NCBI GenBank assembly: GCA_964348455.1 | Contig: CAYGCQ010000002.1 | Span: forward strand, 25,526-89,525 | DNA length: 64,000 bases | Origin: UBA10133 sp964348455 | Lineage (GTDB): Bacteria; Patescibacteriota; Microgenomatia; UBA1400; MFAQ01 | Direction of reading: 5' to 3' | Shown: positions 56,893 to 64,000 of the stretch, piece by piece | Layout: each line of letters opens with the position of its first letter | Position numbering within the stretch: position 1 is the first letter of the stretch | Position numbers and translations under genes: made by a program | The notes under the pieces: generated by a model | The model's database searches: none | The model's input: the letters and a program-made list of their open reading frames with translations, nothing else | What the model was told of the DNA's origin: nothing

Positions 56893-57645
56893 ATGTTGTA
56901 TAGCTATCGCAAAGCTACTCCGGAAAATCCACACCCCGGAAGACGCATTCCACGATATTTAAAAACCGTCCCCACGCTAGTATCTGCTCTGGGTATGGCA
57001 ATTCTTGCTGGAGTTGCCTATCCGGTTGTTAGTTATCAGTTTAAAGACTTAAAGATTCTTGGTTCAGTCGATTCCGGTTTACTCTCTCCCGTTTACTACG
57101 AATCAAAAGCCAGTGAAAATGATTCCCCTGTAATAATTAGTGGACTGGACTATACGAAGGCCAGTAGCTGGTTCCCGGGCAGTGTTCAAAACGAACTATT
57201 TTCTGCCAAGCAAAGCATTCCCGAAAGTGCGCCCAGTCTTTATACTATTTCCATTCCATCACTCGGAATCGAAAATGCCGAAGTAGCCCTAAGAGACGAA
57301 GATCTTGTAAAGCACCTGGTCCAATACCCTCAGACCGCCCTCCCAGGCCAGATTGGCGCCCCTGTGATTTTCGGTCACTCTACTCTTCCACAATTATTTG
57401 ACCCAAAAAACTACAAAACTATTTTCTCTACCCTGCCAAAAGTCAAAGAAGGTGCAGACATCTTTGTTAAATACGATGGAGTCGAATACACCTATCGCAT
57501 AAACAAAAAATTTGAAGTTAAACCCAATGAGCTCTGGGTTCTTCGCCAGGACTACTCTGACAAGACACTCAAGGTAATTACCTGTGTTCCACCTGGAACC
57601 ACTCTCCGCCGTCTAGTCGTCGAGGCCACTCTAATCAAAAATTGA
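56893..57645 (+). CDS. Sortase (class D/E-like transpeptidase)
   Basis: 250 aa. N-terminal membrane helix (about residues 28-47), then the sortase beta barrel: SIPSLGIENAEV, GAPVIFGHST (catalytic His162), KYDGVEYTYRI and LKVITCVPPGTTLRRLVVEA (catalytic Cys231 in TC, Arg239 or 240). It cleaves LPxTG-like signals of exported proteins and joins them to the wall or to other subunits. Likely substrates in the window are the LPETG protein (14381-15793) and the LPEAG protein (18839-20803). The ATG directly follows the stop of the 723-aa gene. Confidence 0.92.
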   Translation: MLYSYRKATPENPHPGRRIPRYLKTVPTLVSALGMAILAGVAYPVVSYQFKDLKILGSVDSGLLSPVYYESKASENDSPVIISGLDYTKASSWFPGSVQNELFSAKQSIPESAPSLYTISIPSLGIENAEVALRDEDLVKHLVQYPQTALPGQIGAPVIFGHSTLPQLFDPKNYKTIFSTLPKVKEGADIFVKYDGVEYTYRINKKFEVKPNELWVLRQDYSDKTLKVITCVPPGTTLRRLVVEATLIKN

Positions 57646-57661
57646 CTTGCCATTGCCTCGC

Positions 57662-57772
57662 AAGTCATTCTTAGCGATTGAAAAAAGTCGAAGGATCTCC
57701 CTCCCTCTAGTCATTCCGGGCTTGACCAGGAATCCATCCCTTCTCGTCATGCCGACCGAAGTGGAGGGTCTC
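57662..57772 (+). repeat. Three dispersed repeat copies in tandem
   Basis: 57662-57704 (degenerate AAGTCATTC...GGATCTCCCTCC), 57709-57738 (AGTCATTCCGGGCTTGACCA then GGAATCCATCC) and 57745-57772 (CGTCATGCCGACCGAAGTGG then AGGGTCTC). A further damaged unit follows to about 57830. No gene is in this interval. Confidence 0.82.
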
Positions 57773-57852
57773 AAATCACAAAAACAATGTCACTCTCGAC
57801 CTAATCGAGCCACTGATAACCGAAGGAGTAAATCCGTATAAATTATTCAACT

Positions 57853-58380
57853 TTATTTCGTATATATTCCCGTACTCTGTCTTACAAAATTTAACGTTAC
57901 TCTTTCCACAGGCATCCCCAACTCTTTTCCGTAATTTTCCAGCGAGTCAAACCAATTGATGTTAGATTTTATTTCAATGGGTTCATCTATAACACAGCAA
58001 GGAAAAAGCACAAAGTTTTTTTTATATTTATTACACGAATTAATTATTTTTATATTTGATCCATGGGCATGTAAGCCGATCAGAAGGTCGTGGTCCTTAG
58101 TCATTTTTTCTTCAAAAGGTTTATCTATTCGTTTTACACAATCTCTATTTTCAATCAGAATCCGTTTATTCTGCAAAATGTCTTTGTACTTCGGTGGCAA
58201 AGATTGATGAGCTGGATCGATTACTGTGACTTGCCAACCGGCTTGGTTCAGTAAATAAGCCAACAATCCCTTTCCACCGCCAACATCTGCCACTTTACAC
58301 GGGGAATACGTTTCGGTTAGCCACTTGGCGATTAACTGAAATCTAAACTGGTGTGGATACCTCCGAACTTTCATAGGCAC
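57853..58380 (-). CDS. Class I SAM-dependent methyltransferase-like protein
   Basis: 175 aa. Motif I is KVADVGGGKGLLAYLL (about residues 29-44), followed by VTVIDPAH with the acidic residue that binds the SAM ribose, and DHDLLIGLHAHGS as the motif IV position. The C-terminal half (FVLFPCCVIDEPIE) has adjacent cysteines. Substrate is unknown; small size and the P-CC motif recall RNA or small-molecule methyltransferases, but this is not certain. It stands alone between repeats. Confidence 0.75.
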   Translation of the reverse strand: MPMKVRRYPHQFRFQLIAKWLTETYSPCKVADVGGGKGLLAYLLNQAGWQVTVIDPAHQSLPPKYKDILQNKRILIENRDCVKRIDKPFEEKMTKDHDLLIGLHAHGSNIKIINSCNKYKKNFVLFPCCVIDEPIEIKSNINWFDSLENYGKELGMPVERVTLNFVRQSTGIYTK

Positions 58381-58401
58381 ATTATATAACTCACGGTCAC
58401 T

Positions 58402-58441
58402 GTCGTTCCAGACCTGACGGGTCGCCGGGACCAGGAGGCAT
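58402..58441 (+). repeat. Degenerate dispersed repeat before ruvX
   Basis: TGTCGTTCCAGACCTGACGG then CGGGACCAGGAGGCATC. A diverged member of the GTCATTCC family. Confidence 0.6.
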
Positions 58442-58498
58442 CAATACTGTATAAATTAATACCTCATTTTGATTTTTCGAGTTTTCGAGTTTTTAACA

Positions 58499-58504
58499 TA
58501 TAAT
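58499..58504 (+). promoter_or_regulatory. -10 box of ruvX, leaderless type
   Basis: TATAAT, 6 nt before ATG 58511. It lies inside the frame of an upstream ATG at 58469 and argues against that start. Confidence 0.65.
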
Positions 58505-58510
58505 CAGTTC

Positions 58511-58903
58511 ATGCCCATTATTTTTTGTCTTGACCCGGGTACTGCCCATACGGGCATCGCCGTCTCCGAAGAGGGGATACTCGCCACGCCGGTTGCGACC
58601 ATTTATGAAAAAGACACCGCTCGATTGGTTACCAAGCTTCTCCCTTATCTCACCAAATACAATCCGGATAAAATCGTCATGGGTGTTCCGGAGTACGGCC
58701 CCATTGTGAAGTTCGCTACAGATTTGAGTGAAAGGGTCTACGCGGCCTACCCCAAAGAAATTATTTTTTTCCGGGAAGATCTCAGTTCTCACACGGCCAG
58801 GAACATTATGAAAGAACAGGGGAAAACTCTGATGAGGCGAAAGAAAGAAGAGCATCAAACCGCCGCAGCGCTTATTCTCCAGGATTATTTGGACAATCAA
58901 TAA
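58511..58903 (+). CDS. ruvX: YqgF/RuvX-type RNase H-fold nuclease
   Basis: 130 aa from ATG 58511, the usual length. FCLDPGTAHTGIAVSEEG is the YqgF N-terminal motif (family form LG-x-DPG-x-x-x-GVA-x-S), VMGVPEYGP matches V-x-G-x-P, and HQTAAALILQDYL matches the family's C-terminal D/H-x-x-AA-x-x-IL motif; the usual Asp is His here. YqgF proteins act in 16S rRNA maturation or Holliday junction cleavage. The promoter position sets the start. Confidence 0.9.
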   Translation: MPIIFCLDPGTAHTGIAVSEEGILATPVATIYEKDTARLVTKLLPYLTKYNPDKIVMGVPEYGPIVKFATDLSERVYAAYPKEIIFFREDLSSHTARNIMKEQGKTLMRRKKEEHQTAAALILQDYLDNQ

Positions 58904-58992
58904 AAAAACACTATCCTCTTTAAAATCAATTAGTGTAGCAAGTAAAGAATTCATTAGAGAATTAAAAAATCTACATCATATATAATCAAAGT

Positions 58993-59199
58993 ATGTTCAA
59001 GAATATAATTGCTCCAGTTCAAGCCTGGCTTCTGTCGCGAGGCGTCTGTGTAGGTTGCGGTACATCTCTTGCTGAAGGTCAAAGTAAGTCGTCACCCAAA
59101 GTTAAGGATTGCGACCAAGTCACCTGCAAGTGTGGTCGTGTCTTTATTCACAACCCAAAATCAAACACTTATCGAAGAGCCCTGCTTAGCGAAATATAA
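58993..59199 (+). CDS. Small zinc-ribbon protein
   Basis: 68 aa with two CxxCG/CxCG knuckles (GVCVGCGTS about residues 18-25; VTCKCGRVF about 44-52), a probable zinc ribbon. The basic C-terminus (NPKSNTYRRALL) may touch nucleic acid. It lies 14 nt before mltG and is probably cotranscribed. No family is named with certainty. Confidence 0.6.
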   Translation: MFKNIIAPVQAWLLSRGVCVGCGTSLAEGQSKSSPKVKDCDQVTCKCGRVFIHNPKSNTYRRALLSEI

Positions 59200-59213
59200 A
59201 AATATATTGAGTA

Positions 59214-60200
59214 ATGTTTAAAAGACTATTCACGGCATTAACTGTTCTTGCTGTCCTCTTTTTTGCCTGGTATTTCCAGTCAATTCAACCAGTAACTCGA
59301 CTCGATGTGCCCACGATGGACTTTGAGATTCAGGCCGGTTCCAGAACAGATAAAATCGCTAATGATTTGAGTAGCGCCCACATTATCCGTTCCCGTGTCG
59401 CCTTCAAGCTCACAGTTATACGAATGGGTATCGCAAATCGAATCCAAGCCGGTTTCTTCAAGCTTTCACCCAGCATGAGTACCACTGAAGTGGCTGAAGC
59501 CTTAGTCCACGCTTACGCCAAGCAGGTGAGAGTTACTATCCCGGAAGGACTACGTAGCGAGGAGATTAATTTAATTCTTGATAAAACATTTAAAACTGCT
59601 GGTGAAAGTCAATATCAGTCGGCAGAGTTCGCTGAGTTCAGTAAAAACTCTGAAGGTGCTTTATTCCCTGACACCTACGATTTTTCCCCTCAAGCCACAG
59701 CTTCTACAGTTTTCAATCGTTTAGTATCTCGCCACAATGAAGTTGTGGAAGAGTTAAGTATTCCGGAAGCCGATAAGTCAAAAGTACTCGTAATCGCTTC
59801 TTTACTTGAAAGAGAGGCTGCTAACTCCAAAGAAATGCCATTGGTCGCCGGTGTAATTAAAAACAGGTTGGATATCGGCATGGCTCTTCAGATTGACGCT
59901 TCGGTTCAGTATGCGCTTGGTCGACTACAGTGCAAAAAGCTTGATTGTGAGTGGTGGAAAAAGAATCTTACCAGAGAAGATCTTAAGCTTAACTCTCCCT
60001 ATAACACTTACTTTAACCCAGGTCTGCCTCCAGCTCCCATTTCAAATCCTGGGAAGGATGCTTTGTCTGCAGCCATGAATCCATCCAGTACCTCTGCCTT
60101 CTACTATATTCACGACTCTTCCGGAAAAATTCACTTTGCCGACACACTGGAACAGCACAATCAAAATATCTGCATCTATCTCAAAAAAGACTGTAAGTAA
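59214..60200 (+). CDS. mltG: Endolytic murein transglycosylase MltG (YceG-like)
   Basis: 328 aa. One N-terminal membrane helix (about residues 5-22), a LysM-like/YceG N-terminal part (TDKIANDLSSAHIIRSRVAF, VTIPEGLRSEEI) and the catalytic domain: LFPDTYDF, VIASLLEREAANSKEMPLVAGVIKNRLDIGMALQIDASVQYALG, with catalytic Glu in LEREA. SPYNTYFNPGLPPAPISNPG is conserved. MltG cuts nascent glycan strands and releases them from the membrane. The ATG has no Shine-Dalgarno. Confidence 0.95.
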   Translation: MFKRLFTALTVLAVLFFAWYFQSIQPVTRLDVPTMDFEIQAGSRTDKIANDLSSAHIIRSRVAFKLTVIRMGIANRIQAGFFKLSPSMSTTEVAEALVHAYAKQVRVTIPEGLRSEEINLILDKTFKTAGESQYQSAEFAEFSKNSEGALFPDTYDFSPQATASTVFNRLVSRHNEVVEELSIPEADKSKVLVIASLLEREAANSKEMPLVAGVIKNRLDIGMALQIDASVQYALGRLQCKKLDCEWWKKNLTREDLKLNSPYNTYFNPGLPPAPISNPGKDALSAAMNPSSTSAFYYIHDSSGKIHFADTLEQHNQNICIYLKKDCK

Positions 60201-60265
60201 GTTCTTCTCGTCAGAGCTAAGTGTCGTAATTAGTTTTCGGGTCTATCCGAAATAACATTTAGACT

Positions 60266-60296
60266 AATAAAAACCGGCCTGCATTTCTGCAGACCG
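60266..60296 (-). terminator. Terminator of the 113-aa gene
   Basis: CGGCCTGCA-TTTC-TGCAGACCG (60275-60296, one mismatch), followed on the minus strand by GTTTTTATT. It may also stop transcription from mltG. Confidence 0.85.
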
Positions 60297-60301
60297 AGAA
60301 C

Positions 60302-60643
60302 CTATTTATAGAAAACTCGTTTGGCATTTTCTATGCTGCTTTTTCTCTCTTCATCCGGTATCATTGTCGAGAGGTTGTATTTCATTACATAGACTGCAAA
60401 TGCAATTAGTCCAATATCTTCACCGAAATAATCAGCCCAGCGTTTCATCAGCCAGAACTGAATACCGTAGGAATAAGTAAGGGACGTCAAGAAAGCAATC
60501 GAAGTGATGACCACCGTCTTGGTTAGTCCCAATACAACAAAGATTTGGAACCATCTCAAGAAGGGAAAGAAGATAATTATTGCAGTCAATATAAGAGCTT
60601 TAGTCAGAACGGATAAGAGCAATTTTTTCCAGAAATATTTCAA
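60302..60643 (-). CDS. Small membrane protein
   Basis: 113 aa with two to three hydrophobic segments (about residues 8-28, 33-60, 75-90) and a charged C-terminus. No family is recognised. The start is TTG 60641-60643, supported by GGAGG (60649-60653) 5 nt upstream. Divergent from rpoB. Confidence 0.62.
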   Translation of the reverse strand: MKYFWKKLLLSVLTKALILTAIIIFFPFLRWFQIFVVLGLTKTVVITSIAFLTSLTYSYGIQFWLMKRWADYFGEDIGLIAFAVYVMKYNLSTMIPDEERKSSIENAKRVFYK

Positions 60644-60687
60644 AGAAACCTCCTCAAAGTTGTATCCAGCATTATACCATCTACGTG

Positions 60688-60815
60688 TTGACAGGTGCGT
60701 AGTTTGCCCTTATACTACATACACTGCTCTAAACTTGGCTGGGCTTTTTGCCAGTCAGGTTTTTGTATGTTGCTTGTTGTTATTTACTTCTGCCTAAAAA
60801 TTCAAAAAAATTCGG
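60688..60815 (+). promoter_or_regulatory. Strong promoter and leader of rpoB
   Basis: TTGACA (60688-60693), 17-nt spacer, TATACT (60711-60716), the best sigma-70-type match in the window. The leader of about 90 nt contains TGGC(x)nGCCA pairing around CTTGGCTGGGCTTTTTGCCAG (60735-60755), a possible weak hairpin. No rplJL genes precede rpoB. Confidence 0.85.
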
Positions 60816-63800
60816 ATGATAAAACAAAAAAAACGCGAAGATTGGGGTAAAATAGCCTCAAAGTTACCCGAATCCAACCTTGCAAAAACACAGCTGGATT
60901 CATATAAACAATTTCTCGAAGAAGGCATCCGTGAATCACTACAAGAACTTAACCCCATCAAAGACTTTACCGGTAAAGTCTTTGAATTCGAATTTTTAAG
61001 TAACCGCGTCGGTCTTCCTAAGCTATCTCCTAGACTTTCCATTGAAAAAGGTGTTACATTTGAAGCTCCTCTTTGGGCAACCGTTAAGCTTACAAACCTC
61101 CACACCAAAGCCACCCAACAGCAAGAGATTTTCCTTGGAGACATCCCCATGATGACCTCCATTGGTACCTTTATCATCAACGGTGTTGAGCGTATCGTTG
61201 TTAACCAACTAGTTCGATCTCCTGGTGCCTACTTTACCCGTGAAGTCGATCCACACTCCGGCCGAGCTTTGCATCAAGCAGAGGTTCGTCCTATGCGAGG
61301 CTCATGGCTTGAATTTATCGTCAGTCGTAATGACTACATTTCAGTTCGAATCGATCGTCACCGTAAAGTTTCCGCTACTACCCTTATTCGCGCTTTAGGA
61401 TACTCTACAAACGAGGAGATTCTGGCACTTTTTGCTGACGTTGATACTGACAAGGAACACCGCTACATTGCTGCCACTTTACTTAAGGATAATAGTACGA
61501 CCACCGAAGAAGCCATTTTGGATTTCTACCAAAAAGTTCGCCCAGGTGAGCCTGCAGTTTTAGATAATGCTAAAGCTCTACTTCATCAAATGTTTTTTGA
61601 TTCCCGTCGCTACAACTTAGGATTAGTTGGTCGTTACAAAATGAATCGCAAGCTCAGCTTGTCTACACCCATCGATAAGCAGCACATCACTCTAAGCAGC
61701 GACGATTTTATCGGTTCAGTCAAATACCTAATCGGTCTCCAGAATGGAATCGGCAAAGTTGATGACATTGATCACTTGGCTAATCGCCGGCTTAGGTGTG
61801 TTGGGGAACTTGTAAATCAAACATCATTCAAAGCTGGACTTCTTCGTTTAGAGCGATCCATAAAGGAAAAAATGTCCTTGGCTAAGCCAGACGATCTTCC
61901 TACTCCAGCCGCTTTTGTCAATCCTCGTCCCATAATTTCCGCCATCACAGAATTTTTCCGTCGGAATAGGCTATCTTCCATTCTTGACCAAGTAAATCCA
62001 CTTTCCGAGGTCGACAATCTAAGACGTGTTTCCGTCATGGGACCAGGTGGTATTACTCGTGAGCGCGCAAGTTTCTCCATGCGAGACATTCACTCTTCTC
62101 AGTATTCCCGCATTTGCCCAGTAAGGTCTCCCGAAGGTCCAAACATTGGTCTTGTCACCTACTTAGCCCTCTATGCTCAGATAAATCCTTATGGTTTCTT
62201 GGAAGCCCCTTACCTCAAGGTTAATAAAGTCGAAAAAGATGGTAAGACCACTTTTAAGATAGGTAGCGAGGTTGTTTACCTTGCTGCTGATGATGAAGAA
62301 GACGCCTACATTACTCACGCCGGAATCAGTCGTGATGGTGATGTCATCACACAAGCTTGGGTTCCTGTCCGCTATCGAGGAAAATTCATCGAAGCCGACA
62401 TTGACAAGGTTCAGTACATCGATGTTATCCCAAGACAAGTTGTCGGAACTTCCGCTGCCTTAATTCCGTTTGTTCAGCAAGATGAAGGCACACGTGCCCT
62501 CATGGGTACTCACCATCTTACTCAAGCGCTTCCTCTAGTTAAACCTGAAGCTCCCATAGTCGGAACTGGTATGGAAGATGTTACAGCCAGAGGTATGGGT
62601 TGGGTTGTAAGCTCCGGCTTTAATGGAGAAGTTGTTTCCGTGGACGGTAACCATATCAGTCTCAAGCTTTCAGCAAAAGAAGCTGCGACAGCCGTTAATG
62701 AAATTTCTCCTTACGATTACGGTTTTGTTGAATTAAACAAAGACATAGTTACATACAATCTTCGTAAATACCACAACTCTTCTCAGGACACTTGTTATAA
62801 CCAGCACCCTATGGTTAGTGTTGGAGACAAGATTTCCAAGGGCGACGTCATAATTAACGGACCTGCCTCCGAAAACGGAGAACTTGCTCTAGGTCAAAAC
62901 CTCCTAATTGCCTACGCTGCATTCGAGGGTCTTGGTTATGAAGATGCAATCGTCGTTTCTGATCGCTGTGTCAGAGAAGACTTGTTGTCCTCCGTACACA
63001 TCCACGAGCATACTTGCACTGTTATGGACACCAAACTCGGAGCAGAAGAACTTACTCGAGATATCCCTAACGTAGCAGAAGCCGACCTTAGAAACTTGGG
63101 TCAAGATGGAGTCATTGCTATCGGTTCCGTCGTTGGCCCAAACGACATTCTGATCGGAAAAATTGCTCCAAAGGGAGAAACAGAACTAACTTCAGAAGAA
63201 AGACTTCTGAGAGCCATCTTCGGTGAAAAAGCTCGTGAGGTCCGAGACACTTCACTCCGCATGCCTCATGGCGATCAAGGTGTTGTCGTCTCAGTTAGAA
63301 CCTTAAGCCGAGAAGGTGGAGATGAGCTCGATGCAGGCGTCATTACTGAAATCAAAATCAAAGTTGCTCAGTTAAGAAAAATTACCGTTGGAGACAAAGT
63401 TGCCGGTCGACACGGAAACAAAGGTGTTATCTCAAAAATTGTTTCCGATGCCGATATGCCTCATCTGGCAGATGGTCGCCCAATCGATATCATCATCTCA
63501 CCACTTTCTGTCCTTGCACGTATGAACCTGGGTCAGCTCCTAGAAGCTCAACTGGCTTTGGCGGGTGAGAAGCTCGATCGACGTTTCTCTGTTCCTGTTT
63601 TTGAAAATGTCTCCGAGGATCAAATTTCCGAAGTACTTACAGAAGCTGGATTACCTGTTACCGGTAAAGCTCAGCTCTACGATGGACGAACTGGTGAGCC
63701 TTTTGGTCAAGAGACCGCTATTGGAGTTGGCTACATCATCAAGCTCAACCACATGGTTGAGGACAAAACCCACGCTCGCTCTATTGGACCTTACAGTCTT

Positions 63801-64000
63801 GTCACTCAACAGCCTCTTGGAGGAAAGGCTCAAATGGGAGGTCAGCGTTTAGGAGAGATGGAAGTCTGGGCACTCGAAGCACATAAAGCTGCCTACTCAC
63901 TTCAAGAAATGCTTACTTTAAAATCGGACGATGTTGTTGGAAGATCCAAAGCGTTCGAAGCCATTGTAAAGGGTGAAACCATTCCGATGTCTTCAATTCC
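60816..64000 (+). CDS. rpoB: DNA-directed RNA polymerase subunit beta (3' truncated)
   Basis: Open from ATG 60816 to the window end, at least 1061 codons. FLGDIPMMTSIGTFIINGVERIVVNQLVRSPGAYF is the protrusion/lobe signature. RRVSVMGPGGITRERASFSMRDIHSSQYSRICPVRSPEGPNIGL is the rifampicin-binding cluster and fork loop. GRHGNKGVISKI and GQLLEAQL lie near the active site, and LGEMEVWALEAHKAAYSLQEMLTLKSDDVVGR is near the C-terminus. About 50 residues are missing. The C-terminal SMLG-type insert of larger beta subunits is not seen. The ATG has no Shine-Dalgarno. Confidence 0.97.
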   Translation, partial: MIKQKKREDWGKIASKLPESNLAKTQLDSYKQFLEEGIRESLQELNPIKDFTGKVFEFEFLSNRVGLPKLSPRLSIEKGVTFEAPLWATVKLTNLHTKATQQQEIFLGDIPMMTSIGTFIINGVERIVVNQLVRSPGAYFTREVDPHSGRALHQAEVRPMRGSWLEFIVSRNDYISVRIDRHRKVSATTLIRALGYSTNEEILALFADVDTDKEHRYIAATLLKDNSTTTEEAILDFYQKVRPGEPAVLDNAKALLHQMFFDSRRYNLGLVGRYKMNRKLSLSTPIDKQHITLSSDDFIGSVKYLIGLQNGIGKVDDIDHLANRRLRCVGELVNQTSFKAGLLRLERSIKEKMSLAKPDDLPTPAAFVNPRPIISAITEFFRRNRLSSILDQVNPLSEVDNLRRVSVMGPGGITRERASFSMRDIHSSQYSRICPVRSPEGPNIGLVTYLALYAQINPYGFLEAPYLKVNKVEKDGKTTFKIGSEVVYLAADDEEDAYITHAGISRDGDVITQAWVPVRYRGKFIEADIDKVQYIDVIPRQVVGTSAALIPFVQQDEGTRALMGTHHLTQALPLVKPEAPIVGTGMEDVTARGMGWVVSSGFNGEVVSVDGNHISLKLSAKEAATAVNEISPYDYGFVELNKDIVTYNLRKYHNSSQDTCYNQHPMVSVGDKISKGDVIINGPASENGELALGQNLLIAYAAFEGLGYEDAIVVSDRCVREDLLSSVHIHEHTCTVMDTKLGAEELTRDIPNVAEADLRNLGQDGVIAIGSVVGPNDILIGKIAPKGETELTSEERLLRAIFGEKAREVRDTSLRMPHGDQGVVVSVRTLSREGGDELDAGVITEIKIKVAQLRKITVGDKVAGRHGNKGVISKIVSDADMPHLADGRPIDIIISPLSVLARMNLGQLLEAQLALAGEKLDRRFSVPVFENVSEDQISEVLTEAGLPVTGKAQLYDGRTGEPFGQETAIGVGYIIKLNHMVEDKTHARSIGPYSLVTQQPLGGKAQMGGQRLGEMEVWALEAHKAAYSLQEMLTLKSDDVVGRSKAFEAIVKGETIPMSSI

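Noticed and set aside
58469..58510. Earlier ATG for ruvX
   Set aside because: The -10 box lies inside this stretch and the YqgF fold begins right at 58511.

Overview
The window looks like part of a Candidate Phyla Radiation (Patescibacteria) genome, most like the Microgenomates side. This is inferred from gene content and was not tested with a phylogeny. The signs are: compact housekeeping proteins (IF-2 of 468 aa without its N-terminal extension, AlaRS of 611 aa without the C-terminal domain, DnaJ without a zinc finger, a Lon-type AAA+ protein without a protease domain), large threonine-rich and Cys-rich surface proteins, a sortase, PilN/PilO-like proteins, and a repeat family beginning GTCATTCC. 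TGA is used as a normal stop (for example alaS), so this is not a UGA-recoding lineage. No rRNA, tRNA or CRISPR array was found.

Layout. 1-9 kb: thyX (5' cut by the window edge), ung, a radical SAM protein, a TerC-type membrane protein, two FemAB-type ligases and a UvrD/PcrA helicase. 9-11 kb: tpiA and an LCP ligase. 11-24 kb (minus strand): an envelope cluster that starts with PilN- and PilO-like genes and continues through six membrane-anchored surface proteins (Ig/FnIII-like, Cys-rich, TSP1-like and DUF11-like parts, LPETG/LPEAG tails) to an FAD oxidoreductase and a DUF2298 (YYY) membrane protein. rpsT precedes it; murJ and lepA run the other way. 28-34 kb: a membrane-anchored GH39-like hydrolase, then hrcA-grpE-dnaK-dnaJ behind a CIRCE-like operator. 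34-41 kb: nusA-infB-DHH-like gene, two frameshifted small genes, rpsO, pnp. 41-43 kb: protease-less Lon-like ATPase and a decayed GIY-YIG endonuclease inside inverted copies of the dispersed repeat. 43-53 kb: ATP-grasp ligase, small membrane proteins, RNase J, FtsK, a RodZ-like protein. 53-64 kb: alaS, an actin-like/beta-domain membrane protein, sortase, a methyltransferase-like protein, ruvX, mltG and rpoB (3' cut by the window edge).

Working together: MurJ, FemAB, LCP and MltG suggest a peptidoglycan wall. The sortase could anchor the LPETG-type proteins, and PilN/PilO point to a type IV pilus-like machine encoded with them.

Two genome-scale habits stand out. Many housekeeping genes have a -10 box only 6-10 nt before the start codon and no Shine-Dalgarno, so their mRNAs are probably leaderless, while small accessory genes carry strong Shine-Dalgarno sites. 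The short palindromic repeats are scattered between genes, sit in frame inside two genes, supply a probable -35 box to another, and flank the GIY-YIG pseudogene as inverted repeats.
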